From NCBI GenBank assembly GCA_002803225.1, contig NXFV01000980.1, forward strand, positions 1-25,229: a stretch of DNA of 25,229 bases. Direction: 5' to 3'. This DNA is from Gamarada debralockiae (taxonomy: Eukaryota > Ascomycota > Leotiomycetes > Helotiales > Hyphodiscaceae). The notes under the pieces are model-generated. The model made no database searches. It was not told where the DNA came from and worked only from the letters and a program-made list of their open reading frames with translations. Shown piece by piece: positions 10,501-20,269 of the stretch (positions within the stretch are counted from its first letter, which is position 1; each line of letters starts with the position of its first letter). The position numbers and the translations under genes were made by a program.

Positions 10501-11070
10501 GTGAAGGTCCACCTCGCCGCCCAATCTGAGGACCTCGAGGCAAAGATTGCAGCTCTTGGAGCCGATGGACAATACCGGGAGCAATCAATGGCCGAGATTG
10601 AAAGATTGCATGGTCTTATCAGCATGCTCGAAGATGCCCTCCACGCCAACGAACAACAGCTCGACAAATCGACCAGCCAGTTGAATGAATTACAGACACT
10701 TCTTGAGAAGGCCAATGATGAGCTTCGCAGCAAGGAAACCCAGCTCCAAGCCGCACAATCCTCAGCTGCTGACCGGCCTGACGATGTTCGTGCTATAGAT
10801 GCAGAAGTCGAACGTTTGCGGTACCAGAACCGTGAGCTGAAGAAGCAGAAAATGGAGTTGGAGTCCGACTTGGAAAAAACACAAGAGGGACTGTTGCAAG
10901 CACTGGATATAGCGAAAAGTGCTGCTTCGCGAAATACGAAAAGACCAAGAATAAAGGAGGAGCTCGACGAGAATGAGGATTCCGCCAGGCTGTCCGATGG
11001 CGCGATGAAGCGTGCGAGACAGGAGAGTGTCAACAGACCCAATGGACATGGTGTTATCGAGATTGACTGA
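7540..11070 (+). CDS. GHKL-type (Bergerat fold) ATPase with C-terminal coiled coil
   Basis: The model is join(7540..7715,7799..8777,8884..9583,9667..10193,10249..11070), 1067 aa; the exons sum to 3204 nt. The introns are GT..AG with CTAAC or CTAAT branches. The start is ATGAATCCATTC at 7540; a frame-extending TTG just upstream is not a real start. The ATP-binding half shows an N-box-like REYHQNWKD (53-61) and a glycine-rich lid GTHGEGFK (139-146). A beta-rich region and a charged linker (about 560-790) follow. Residues about 805-990 form a long coiled coil, then basic NLS-like patches (KRPR, MKRAR). The tail has a SUMO-acceptor-like IKEE (K1030) and ends in VIEID, which fits a SUMO-interacting motif. 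The architecture recalls MORC or SMC-hinge ATPases of chromatin, but I see no CW zinc finger, so the family is not settled. Exon 3/4 phasing near 9469-9583 is the least certain part. Confidence 0.8.
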
Positions 11071-11861
11071 AAGAAGTCTCGACTGAAAGGTGTTTGGTGC
11101 AAAGTTTAGAAGGAGTCGACACAATTCTGGCACAGAAAGGCGTTTTTTTGTTTGGTTTTCTCCAGAGAAGCAGCATGGGACGAATCTAAAGGGGGTTGGA
11201 GCTTCTTACACATGGCGTTTAATTGATTCAATGGATTTCTCATAATTATAACCGATACGAATATGAAATAGAATTCACTGGACATAATCAGAGCCCTTTC
11301 GATCCCATCTCTCTCGCGGTCCAATGGACTGTATGCTTTCCTGCCGCAGCCAACTAAAGCCTTGAACCTTCATTGGACATGATCAGATGGACTCCCGCCT
11401 GTCCAGAGTATCTTGTAAGTATTTGAAATATCCATCGTCAGCCGCTGAGATAGGTTGAACGATTGGAATGCTACATCGGCCTAATGCGGTATGTTCTTGT
11501 TACACAAATGACGGGCAGCCAAGGGATCGAACCCCAGTCGATAGATAGTACCTGCATGAAACTTGGTGTCGTTGGAGACCCGACGATAAGGTTGCGTGAT
11601 GAATATATCAACTTATTAAGGAAGATTTAAGTCGCGCGTAGATGAGGTCGAAGTCCACCGATGCAAGAAATTTCGTGAGGATGAAGCTATTGATCTTCGT
11701 TTCCATCGAAGAAGATTCACATGACTCGCACTGCATCATGTGAGACGCCAACACTGACTCGACCGCTGCCCGCACCAAAGAAAATTGCGAGAGGTTGCCC
11801 GCTGACCCAGAAAATGACTGAAGTGGTCATGCGACCCCATAAAATCCCACCACGCCGTCCT
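11071..11861. other. Intergenic between GHKL and rhamnosidase genes
   Basis: The first part should hold the GHKL 3' UTR; a T-rich stretch lies near 11142-11160. I see no further gene. A box B-like GGTTCGATCCC on the minus strand near 11530-11545 lacks the rest of a tRNA (see rejected items). Confidence 0.4.
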
Positions 11862-11976
11862 CCCCAGGTTTATATCCTCTTTCCCCAGACTCTCCTTCCT
11901 TCCCCAGTTCTCCTCTTGCATTAACGGCGTTCATACCATGAAATCGTAGCATTAGAAGTCCTTCCTGTCCCACATC
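11862..11976 (+). promoter_or_regulatory. Core promoter of rhamnosidase gene: TATA, CCCCAG triplet, uORF
   Basis: TTTATATCC at 11869-11877 is TATA-like. It is followed by a long CT-rich stretch (11877-11917) of the kind that precedes fungal start sites. CCCCAG occurs three times, at 11862-11867, 11883-11888 and 11902-11907. Its complement CTGGGG matches the CreA/Cre1 carbon-repressor consensus SYGGRG. A four-codon upstream frame, ATG AAA TCG TAG, lies at 11938-11949 and would probably be in the leader. The CreA assignment is inference from the consensus only; two of the three copies lie in the CT-rich tract, where such matches arise easily. Confidence 0.4.
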
Positions 11977-14675
11977 ATGCATTTCAATCGTCTCGCGTGC
12001 CTCGGCCTTTGTTTTGCAGCCACAAAAGCCTCCTACGCAGGTCCCGACTATGAAGCGTTACCCCTCGACACCATCTTTCCCGGTCCTTGGGAGAGTAACA
12101 TTCGCGCTCCTCTCAATAAATCGTATATATCGCCCGTCAAGATCTTCAATTTCGAGGGTGCGGTCTCAGGAGCACAGGCTGTGTTGCAGGATGCCGAGAC
12201 GAGCAGTGGAATTTCGTGGGTGATTAGCCCTGGAGGCCTAATCACTTTTGAATTTGCTGAGAATATTGGTGGAAGGTATGTGCGAGGTCATTTCACAAGA
12301 GAGTATCATGCTAACGCGTTGGCAGAGTCTGTTTCGAAGTTGATGACATCAAGAACGATCCCTACCTCGTCCTCTCCTATTCCGAGTCTCCTTTCTTCGC
12401 TGGCCGGGAATGCGATGCTACAGGCGACCGACAGGCGCGAGACCTACCACTGTCCTTTTCGATCAAGCATACTGGGGTCAATTGTGTTGCGCCGGGTTAC
12501 ATTAGGGGTGCTTTCAAGTACCTTACAGTGTATATACCCACGAACGATATACCAACTGAAGGAGGATACTGGCACGAAGGACATACTCCACCACAAAGAC
12601 CGCTAGCAGTGCAGGAACCTTGGTACAGAAGATTGGGACAAAAGTTTCTAGGCTTCAATGGGCTGGAAAACGAGACCGGGGAACCAGCCGTTGCCATCTC
12701 AGCCGTTTGGGTCAATTGCACAGCTTTCCCTTCTCAACCCAATGGACGAGCCTACACTGGATACTTCGATAGCTCCTCATCCCTTCTGAACCGCATCTGG
12801 TATTCCGGAGCATGGACTCTGCAACTCTCCACACTCGACCCACACGAAGGAGGGTCATTGATCGACTTCAATCGAAACTTTGATCACAACAATGCGCCGC
12901 AAGGAGCTTGGTATTCCAACTACACAGTCGCAAGTGGTACTGCAGTTACCACCGATGGCGCAAAGCGGGATCGTATGGTATGGCCTGGCGACATGACCAT
13001 TGCCGTGCCTGGAATTGCAGTCTCGACTTACGATATGTTGGCTATACGGAATGCGCTGAATGTGATCTACGACCACCAATACGACGATGGCTCTATGCCC
13101 TATGCGGGACCACCTATGGGCGCATTTGGGGAGTTCAGTGATACATACCATTTGCACACATTGGTTGGAACGTACTATTACGTGCTATACTCTGGGGATC
13201 TGGACTGGCTCAAGGAACGTTGGCCTGCATACACAAGAGCGTTGGGGATCAGTATTGGGAAAGTCGACGAGTTCAACCTCCTGCATGTATCTTCAGCATC
13301 TGACTGGAACCGCTGGGGAATGACAGGGCACAACGTAGAAGCATCCGCCATCCTCTACGACGTGCTCAAGAACAGCATCAAGCTCGCCTCCTGGATCAAC
13401 GAGAAAACCACCAGCACCAAAGGCGAGTCATGGTCCCGAACCCGCGAGCGCCTGCAGCAAGGAATCTCAACACTTTACTGCCCCCTCGACGGCCTGTATT
13501 CCGACAACAAAGGCCGCCGAAGCTGCAGCGGCACCGAAAAAGTCCTCCCCCAAGACGGCAATTCCTGGGTTCTGATGTCCCGTGCCTTCACCTCCCAAGA
13601 CCACGCCTACAATGTCTCCTCCAACCTCCGAAAGCGCTGGATCAAGTGCGGTGCACCCGCCGTCGAGTTCCCCAACGTCATGTCGCCATTCGCCTCCTCC
13701 TTCGAACTCCTCGGGCATATCGCAGCGGGGAATCCAGATGCGGCGGTGGAATTGATGGAGTTGATGTGGGGATACATGCTCGATGGACCGGGAATGACGA
13801 ACTCTACTACTATTGAAGGGTATAGAGTTGATGGCTATATCCATTACCCAGCATACTGGGCCGATGCGCGGAACTCACACGCACATGGATGGTCCTCTGG
13901 ACCAACGACAGCGCTCATGCAAGGTATTCTCGGCATTGAACTTCTCTCCCCCTTGGGCGCAACCTGGAAGATAGAGCCGCAGCTCACGAAATGGCTCTCC
14001 TACGCCACCGGCGGTTTCGCTACACGGTTAGGGAAATTCGAGGTCGCGATCTCGCTGATGAAGAGTGTGAGTACGGGGAGGAAAGCAGAGATGATTGATG
14101 TTGTTGTTCCAGATGATACCAATGGTACAATTGTGTGGGGTGGAGAAGCGATTCTTGTGACGAATATGCATACGAGTATGATTGGAGCGAGGCATAGATT
14201 CTGGCGGTATTTGGATGATGAGAGGGCAATGGAGACGCAGGGCAAGGAGAGTGATTATGTTAATGTCTGGACCGCAGATTTGGAGGGTGAGTTAGTTAGA
14301 GATGAGGAATGGGTTAAGCCGGAAATGGAGGAGAGGCCGGAGGGTGTGGTGGATTGGGGGTTGTTGGAGGAGGGGTACTTACTCGCACAGCAACGATTTA
14401 AGGGTCCAGCTCTCCCACCAAATGGACATCCAGGCGGACGAAACCCCGACGAGGATTTGAGGTTGCAGATGGATCTCTTAGAGAAGAATCAGGGGAAGAA
14501 GATGGTAGAGGAGAAGGTGGAGGTTGGTAACCGAGGGGCCATAGAGCAATACAAGAAGCTGCTCGCGAAGCTAGAGGAGATGAATAAATTACGCCTGGAG
14601 AAGGTGCGGGAGGAGCAAGACTTGGTGTATGCACACAGTGGGAGGGAGGACTTGAAGAGGCGCGAGGTTTCATGA
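11977..14675 (+). CDS. Secreted alpha-L-rhamnosidase-like glycoside hydrolase (GH78)
   Basis: The model is join(11977..12275,12326..14675), 882 aa, with one 50-bp intron (GTATGT..CAG, CTAAC branch) that joins GGR to VCFEV. Residues 1-21 form a signal peptide ending ASYA. The middle is an (alpha/alpha)6-type catalytic domain. TDGAKRDRMVWPGD at 309-322 corresponds to the conserved GH78 segment that carries catalytic and rhamnose-binding acids. NSHAHGWSSGPT at 616-627 begins the C-terminal beta domain of this family. Several N-x-S/T sites suit secretion. The enzyme would release terminal L-rhamnose from plant polysaccharides such as rhamnogalacturonan, or from glycosides. After the GH78 end (about residue 740) comes an unusual charged tail with a predicted coiled coil, rich in E, K, L and R. 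The exact substrate is unknown. Confidence 0.85.
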
Positions 14676-15822
14676 TTTGGCATTATACTTAGATAGCATA
14701 GCAACATAGCGCCCCAGATGAGATGAATGACGATACGACTATTTTTAAGGTTCCCGCTCCGGCCTCAAGATGGGTCAGTTAGTGGGCTCACTTCCTCCTA
14801 TCTATAAAAGCCCAGACAAGACCCTGCTCCTCCTGCAAGCAACAACAGGTTTCATGCAGCATTTAAGGTTATCTCTATGGGCGTGGAAGCCTTTGGGCGG
14901 ATGGGAGATCGCTCCTTTCTCGTTTAAGAGTTCTTAAAAGAATATCATCGATTATCTCTGCAGATGAGCTGGCTCGCGGGAAATGGGAAACTATTTCTGC
15001 CGTTGTTATCATTCTCGCTGTCGCTTTCGTGGGTGTAGTCTAAATTTCTCTAATCCCAGTTCTAGCATCTTTTCAATCCCGCAAGCATATCTGGACTCTG
15101 GAGAGTGGAGAGCGCCAGGATTTGAAAGGCGGTGCGAGCACAGGAAAGATTGACTGACTATATGGTTTCTGGCGGCCCGTGGTCCCTCCTCTCCCGCCAC
15201 CCAAGCCTTTGCATGCAAATCACTGTAAAATTCTGAATGGTATGCTTTAGCTGGAAGACCAGGGGTTGAAGAAAAAGTTCGTCCTTTTTTTTCTGTTGTC
15301 AGCGCCATTTTCGCTATCATTCAAGTTCTCCTCGTCGTCTTCGATTGCTCCCTTCTCGATTTCGGCATCAAATAAGCACCGGCGAAGTGCTTATGCCAAA
15401 CCCTGCACAAATTTCCCTAGACCGTATCTCCGCTTTCAGCAAGTAAAATATATATTTTTTTCTGATTCAGTATCTGCTGGTGGCTTTGTCGCAATTCGTG
15501 ATGGTTAGGAAGAATTTCCTCTCCAGTACACGGACTTATAAAGGCGTGCCAAAAAGGCCAAGCTGGGTCTCATTACCCACTTGACCACCCAAATCTAGGC
15601 CTACTCACCTTCAGTAAATTGTTGGAAGCTGGAAGAGTGGAGAAGTCTTTCTGCCAACTACAAAGCAATGAACCTGTCCTGGGTAGTAACTGCAGAGTAT
15701 GGTAGTGTTCGTCATATCATCCTATGGAATAGAAACCTGCAGCATGTGCCAGATTCAGCATCTTTTGTCAGGCGCTTTACGGATAGCTCTAAATTTTCAT
15801 GCTTCTTTGCAGGAAATACAAG
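14676..15822. other. Gene-poor stretch after the rhamnosidase
   Basis: No gene is recognised. TATA-like motifs occur at 14800-14808 (TATAAAAG) and 15537-15544 (TTATAAAG), each followed only by short open frames. The longest, a 74-codon frame at 15668-15889, runs into the MITE and takes its last codons from it. These may be relics of small genes, or chance. Confidence 0.4.
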
Positions 15823-15845
15823 TAATCGTTCGGCTCCCACCATTA

Positions 15846-15871
15846 CACCCGATAGCGAATGCTATCGGGTG
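15846..15871. repeat. Left-arm palindrome of the MITE
   Basis: CACCCGATAGC and GCTATCGGGTG pair around a GAAT loop. The right arm carries its own palindrome at the matching place, with a different stem sequence. Confidence 0.9.
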
Positions 15872-16094
15872 AGGGCGGTCAATACGTAAATCACCAACAA
15901 TGCGTCGATTTTTATTATATCTTAATTATAAATTTAATCCCAGTTTCTAAAGTAAGGCTAGTAATAGCCATTGTATACAGCTATTATACCCAACTTAAAT
16001 TTTCTTAATAAGTTAATGTTTCGTGGAGTTATAACTAATTAAAAAAAAATTGTATGGGTTACGCATTGCTGGTGATTTACGTATTGACCGCCCT

Positions 16095-16121
16095 CACCCA
16101 ATATGCAACGCATATTGGGTG
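16095..16121. repeat. Right-arm palindrome of the MITE
   Basis: CACCCAATATGC and GCATATTGGGTG pair around a three-base loop. The outer CACCC/GGGTG is the same as in the left arm, but the inner stem differs. Confidence 0.9.
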
Positions 16122-16143
16122 AGGGGCGTTAGCCGAACGATTA

Positions 16144-17082
16144 TTGAAAGGAGGGAGTATTTCCGTGTCACGTGCTCTTGTCATTGCAACACGTGCTGCG
16201 TCTGATTATTGTTGATCTGCTTTTCATCGCCAACAGTCCGTATCTGGTATTTATTATGATATGCATTGATGAATCGAGGAGGAAAGTGCAGAAATATTCT
16301 GAGGGAAAATTTGAGTTCGATGCATAAGTTTTAGGGATGACGCAGCAAGTCTGCTCGAGAAGACAAGTCTTTCTACTCTGCTTGTAGGCAAGTATGTTGA
16401 TTGTTTGGCTTAACGGACTCCTTTCAGGCCATGGCTGGGGTCATTATGGAGCGGCAAAGAGCCAGAGTTAGGAAGGTGGGGAGGGAATGTGAGGTGAGAT
16501 GAGATAAGGGCTCCAAGCGGACCAAGGCTGAAGGCTTGCACCAGTGAGACTTCGAAGATGGTAACTAGTCAATGAACTCCAGAAGCGATCAAAGATTCAC
16601 GAACTTCTCTTTAAGCCGAGGCCCTTTGCCACATCATTAAAAACAAGCAGGCGGGACGGAAACTCTTCCACAGGGCCATCTATGATTGAAGAGCTTGCCC
16701 ACACCCTGCGAGAGGGAGAAAAGTTCCTAGACTGGAGGAAGATTCTCAGCCACTTACTTCCTTCGCTGGAAGCATTAAAGTTTTGTAGATAACATGTTCC
16801 AACACCAGAATCTCAACACTCAGCTCACATGACTTGCGCCGCTTTTGCTCAGGCACGGCTCAGGTCAGCTCAGTCTGTTGATGCATCTCATTAAAAACCT
16901 TTTAACTTTTAGCGAGGGGCCCGAAAAGACTTCTCCTTCGCCCAGCCAGGGGTCCGAAATCTGTCACCACTGTACATTTATACCTCTTGACCAGTGTAGT
17001 TTTTAATCAAGGATTACCGTAAGCGATCGATAATCCTCACTGAGTTTTAGTACCTTATGTTTTTTACTTCATACAATAATTC
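16144..17082. other. Intergenic, no gene seen
   Basis: About 940 bases with stops in all frames and no recognisable protein, RNA or repeat. Confidence 0.45.
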
Positions 17083-17106
17083 TCAATCAATCAATCAATC
17101 AATCAA
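17083..17106 (+). repeat. (TCAA)6 microsatellite
   Basis: Six uninterrupted TCAA units. The tract is simple sequence with no coding context. Confidence 0.95.
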
Positions 17107-17149
17107 TAAAGGTTCTGAAGCAGATTTGTCTCTTTTAGGGAGCTCAATT

Positions 17150-17760
17150 GCCTAAGGATTAACTTAAATGATTTAAACCTCCAATGCCACAAGTAAATCA
17201 AGAGGGCCTGGAGGCCGATCAGCACATACGATATAGTGCCATGGCCGTACGGCGTGCGCTGACAATGGAGATATATCTAATCTTAAGATACGATATTGTA
17301 TTCATTGTACCAAGCCTTTAATTTACAAGTTTGTAATTTCTATAAATTTCCGAAGGCACCTCAAATTAGTACACTCGATTAATATCAAGGCTAAACTCAG
17401 TCCTCTTAAAACTAAGATAATTGATTAATTAAAACAACTTTTGCTTTTAAGTAAAGTTGTCTAGCTAAACTAAAGAGATTGATACTTAAATCTTCAAAAA
17501 GCACCTTAATCACGATGTAATTAATAAAGCTTTAGTCTCTTTAATTGTCATACGATGCCTCTCTTTTCGATAATCGAATGGCCTAAGTTCTATGCCTTAT
17601 GTTGATTAAACTCGTTGAAATTTAATAATTTAATCCAATTTACTACTATATAATGTATTTACTTTTCTTTATTACTTAGTTAAGAAAAAAGTTTGGATTA
17701 TTATATAACGATTATTTATAATTACTAGCTTAGGTAGGAATCTGCTGGCTTTGGCCCCCA
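17150..17760. repeat. AT-rich, probably RIP-degraded block
   Basis: Base composition turns strongly AT-rich, with many TTAATTAA-like strings and no open frame. This is how old repeats look after repeat-induced point mutation in ascomycetes. No element family can be recognised. Confidence 0.4.
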
Positions 17761-19113
17761 CTAGCCCTTCGATTATTAATCGCGATCAATCTGGATCGCT
17801 TATTTTCGCTAATCCGCAATCGATCGCTGATTGGCCCGATTAAAAACCACACTGACCTCTTCTACAGTACTGCCTGTATTGGATCAAACTCTCGTGTTGA
17901 GAACAGCTTCAAATTGCTTATTTTTAGTCCCGTCACCTGCTCCATCACATGTTAATGAGACTCTACGTATACATATCACGTGATATCCATCACATAGTCC
18001 CTTTCTTAGCCTAGGTTTGCTTACTTGCAGCCCAGGCTGGGGTGGCAACAGCTTGTCCAAAGACGGAAATAGAAAATGCTAATGTCGAGATTCTGACGTC
18101 GAATTAGCTGTTATGCCACAGGAATGTTAAAGCTTCCCTACCAGTTATCTCACGTGACCTGCGCTGCCTTGGCTTGGGATTCTTCGAACTAACCCCGCAT
18201 GCATATCTAAGGGTGGGAGAAGCTCTTCTTATCGTAGAGCCTCGAACTGTGTTTATTTACATTTGGGCCTCAGACTTCAGTAAAAGTGGGTTCCGAACGA
18301 CATGCTCAGGCACGCCTCAGCTTCGGCTTAGGTCTGCCCACCAGGGCTGTAGAGTGTCTTTGGTCATTATGGTTTCTTCGAATTTTTAGTGATAGCAAAT
18401 TGCTATCGAAAAGGGTACAAAGTACATGCGATAATGCGACCTCATGTAATCCAACCATTCAGGGTTCAGTGATACATCACACGGTGCTCCACTGCTGCCA
18501 CCGCTGGCAGCCATCCGCCTGTGTGCCCTATGCCTAACGCTAGTGTGCTGCTGGCTGCCTCTGCCCCTATGACTGCGATGCAGATACGTTTAGGGTATCC
18601 TCCTAAGTATCGTCCAGGATTGCGAGTAGTCATACTTAGCAGCTCTGTCCTCAAGCAGTCAGACCCGACTCTTTCTGTTCGCCACCATGGAAAGGGGAGA
18701 AATTAACATGCGTACCTGGGCATTGCGTAAGAGTGCAGTATCCTGGCTGCTCCTGTCTCTACTCTTCTTCAATGGCCTGCTCTCGTAGTCGCGAATCTGC
18801 TAGCTACCGAAGTTCTGTGTCTGATGATTCGTTTCGAACTTGTGCTGCTAATTTCAATCAGGTTGGCGATGGATGTTATTCTGCCCTGCCCGTTGTAACT
18901 ATCATTCCCTGTGCTTTGGCTATCTTCATCGATGATATCCGGTGCACGACCGTAAGGGGCAGGATGGACACCATCATCGAGGTCTTGAAATATAGTCACG
19001 TGATAGACGAAAAGGGTAGGAGAATGTGATTGGATTATTAAGGTATGAAGATACTGGAGATTCTAAAGAACAAACCAAGTACAGCAGTCTGTACTTATAG
19101 ACAGGAATCCTCC
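17761..19113. other. Intergenic, no gene recognised
   Basis: Only short open frames of fewer than 100 codons are present, overlapping on both strands, and none resembles a known family. A perfect 14-base palindrome, ATATCACGTGATAT, lies at 17973-17986. Confidence 0.4.
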
Positions 19114-19996
19114 CTATGACTTCATAGGACGCGTCATGCTGTCGTACCATGTGATGGCAGGTGACGCCATGTGTCTAGTCAGCACCGAGAAACCCGAGTC
19201 ACTGATTACTCGTTCCAACACGAGGGATGTACGCAAAACCTGTCCCGTGGCAGCCCCCACTCTAGTGGGATCTTGCACTGCCGCACTAAAGTAGGGTCGT
19301 TGTACAGTCAACTCGCGTGCGAGCTCCTCCTCGTCCGGTTCTCCTTGAAAGCAAAGCGTCGGTCAACTTGCTCATACTATCTTCGATTTCAAGTCTACAC
19401 TACCTCGATTTCTTTTGCGTTTTCCACCCATAGTACTGTTTCCAATCTCCATCGGCTCGCCTTGCATCCAGTTCTGTCCAAAGCGTACATCTACTCTTGA
19501 GAGATCTACATCTGGGACTACTCAGAATAAGCTTGAGCAAGTCTTGCCAGGTTGTTGCGGCTTACGTCACACCAACCTTATCGTCTGCGTCTCATCGTCC
19601 ATGAAGGACAGGAGCTTACGACTTTCGAGTGCCGAATGGCTGATTATGTTCTCTTCTTTCTCATTCCATTCACAGCCTGTGATCTCCGTGGCTAATGAAT
19701 CGTTCGGTCCTCTAACAAGGAGGAATATGTTATCGGGCCGTTGTCTTGCAGAAAACTTGAGTTAGCAGGTACACCACGGCACTGTATTCAATTAACCATA
19801 CCTCACCTGTCGCTTGGCTGTCCAGGTAGGAGCTATGGCTCGTCGTCTGTGACAGTGAGGCCTCAGGCTTAGGAGGAGACAGTGGCAGGGTCCTGGATTG
19901 GGGGATGGAGATAGGAATAGTCCGTTGGATGATGTCTCTCTTCAACAGCACGATTTTGCTCCGCATGTTTATCCACCGTATCCGCCCGCTGGCCAC
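19114..19996 (-). pseudogene. Possible broken coding stretch, unrecognised
   Basis: On the minus strand an 88-codon frame (19996-19730) is followed, after a frame change, by a chain from 19734 to the stop at 19114-19116 with only four internal stops in about 207 codons. The reading has a mixed, protein-like composition (for example SLATEITGCEWNEKEENI and RPYFSAAVQDPTRVGAATGQ). I recognise no domain and found no splice sites that repair it. It may be the remnant of a gene or transposon, or chance. Confidence 0.25.
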
Positions 19997-20269
19997 ATCT
20001 GTACACGTTGTAGACTCCCAATAAATTCATGCAACGTCCTTCCATTAATACTATAACATAAAGTGCCTAGATTTATGGTATTCCAAGTAAAGAATTGACA
20101 CTGGGTCAGGTTTACTCATCCGGGACCCATCTGTCTAACTCATCAAACTTCATCACCGTCAGCCATCCGCCTTTCTATATGTTCTCTGTTCCATCATATC
20201 GCCCAGAGCCTAATGTCACAAAAGAGATAGAATATACTCGCGAGCATATACTAGCATCTCAGATGATAT
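19997..20269. other. 3' flank of HET gene
   Basis: A short AT-rich stretch lies beyond the stop codon of the minus-strand HET gene and probably includes its 3' UTR. Nothing else is seen. Confidence 0.4.

Larger units (their letters stand above)
15823..16143. mobile_element. MITE with TA target duplication and hairpin-bearing arms
   Basis: A 317-bp non-coding element (15825-16141) is flanked by TA on both sides, as expected for Tc1/mariner or Fot1/pogo-type transposition. The terminal repeats start ATCGTTCGGCT. Further in, a block of more than 30 bases (GGTGAGGGCGGTCAATACG and onward, 15868-15905 and its inverse at 16060-16098) is almost identical in inverted orientation. The two are separated by a variable zone and a palindrome in each arm. 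The centre is AT-rich and has no ORF. It would need a transposase supplied in trans; none is in the window. Confidence 0.85.

Noticed and set aside
11525..11600. tRNA-like box B (GGTTCGATCCC) on the minus strand
   Set aside because: The T-stem pairs poorly, no acceptor complement or D-arm box A is found upstream, and no anticodon arm fits.
13430..13844. Open frames of 125-128 codons on both strands within the rhamnosidase
   Set aside because: They lie fully inside a strongly supported GH78 coding exon and reflect its high GC third positions.
15668..15889. 74-codon open frame ending in the MITE
   Set aside because: The C-terminal codons come from the transposon and the rest resembles no known protein.
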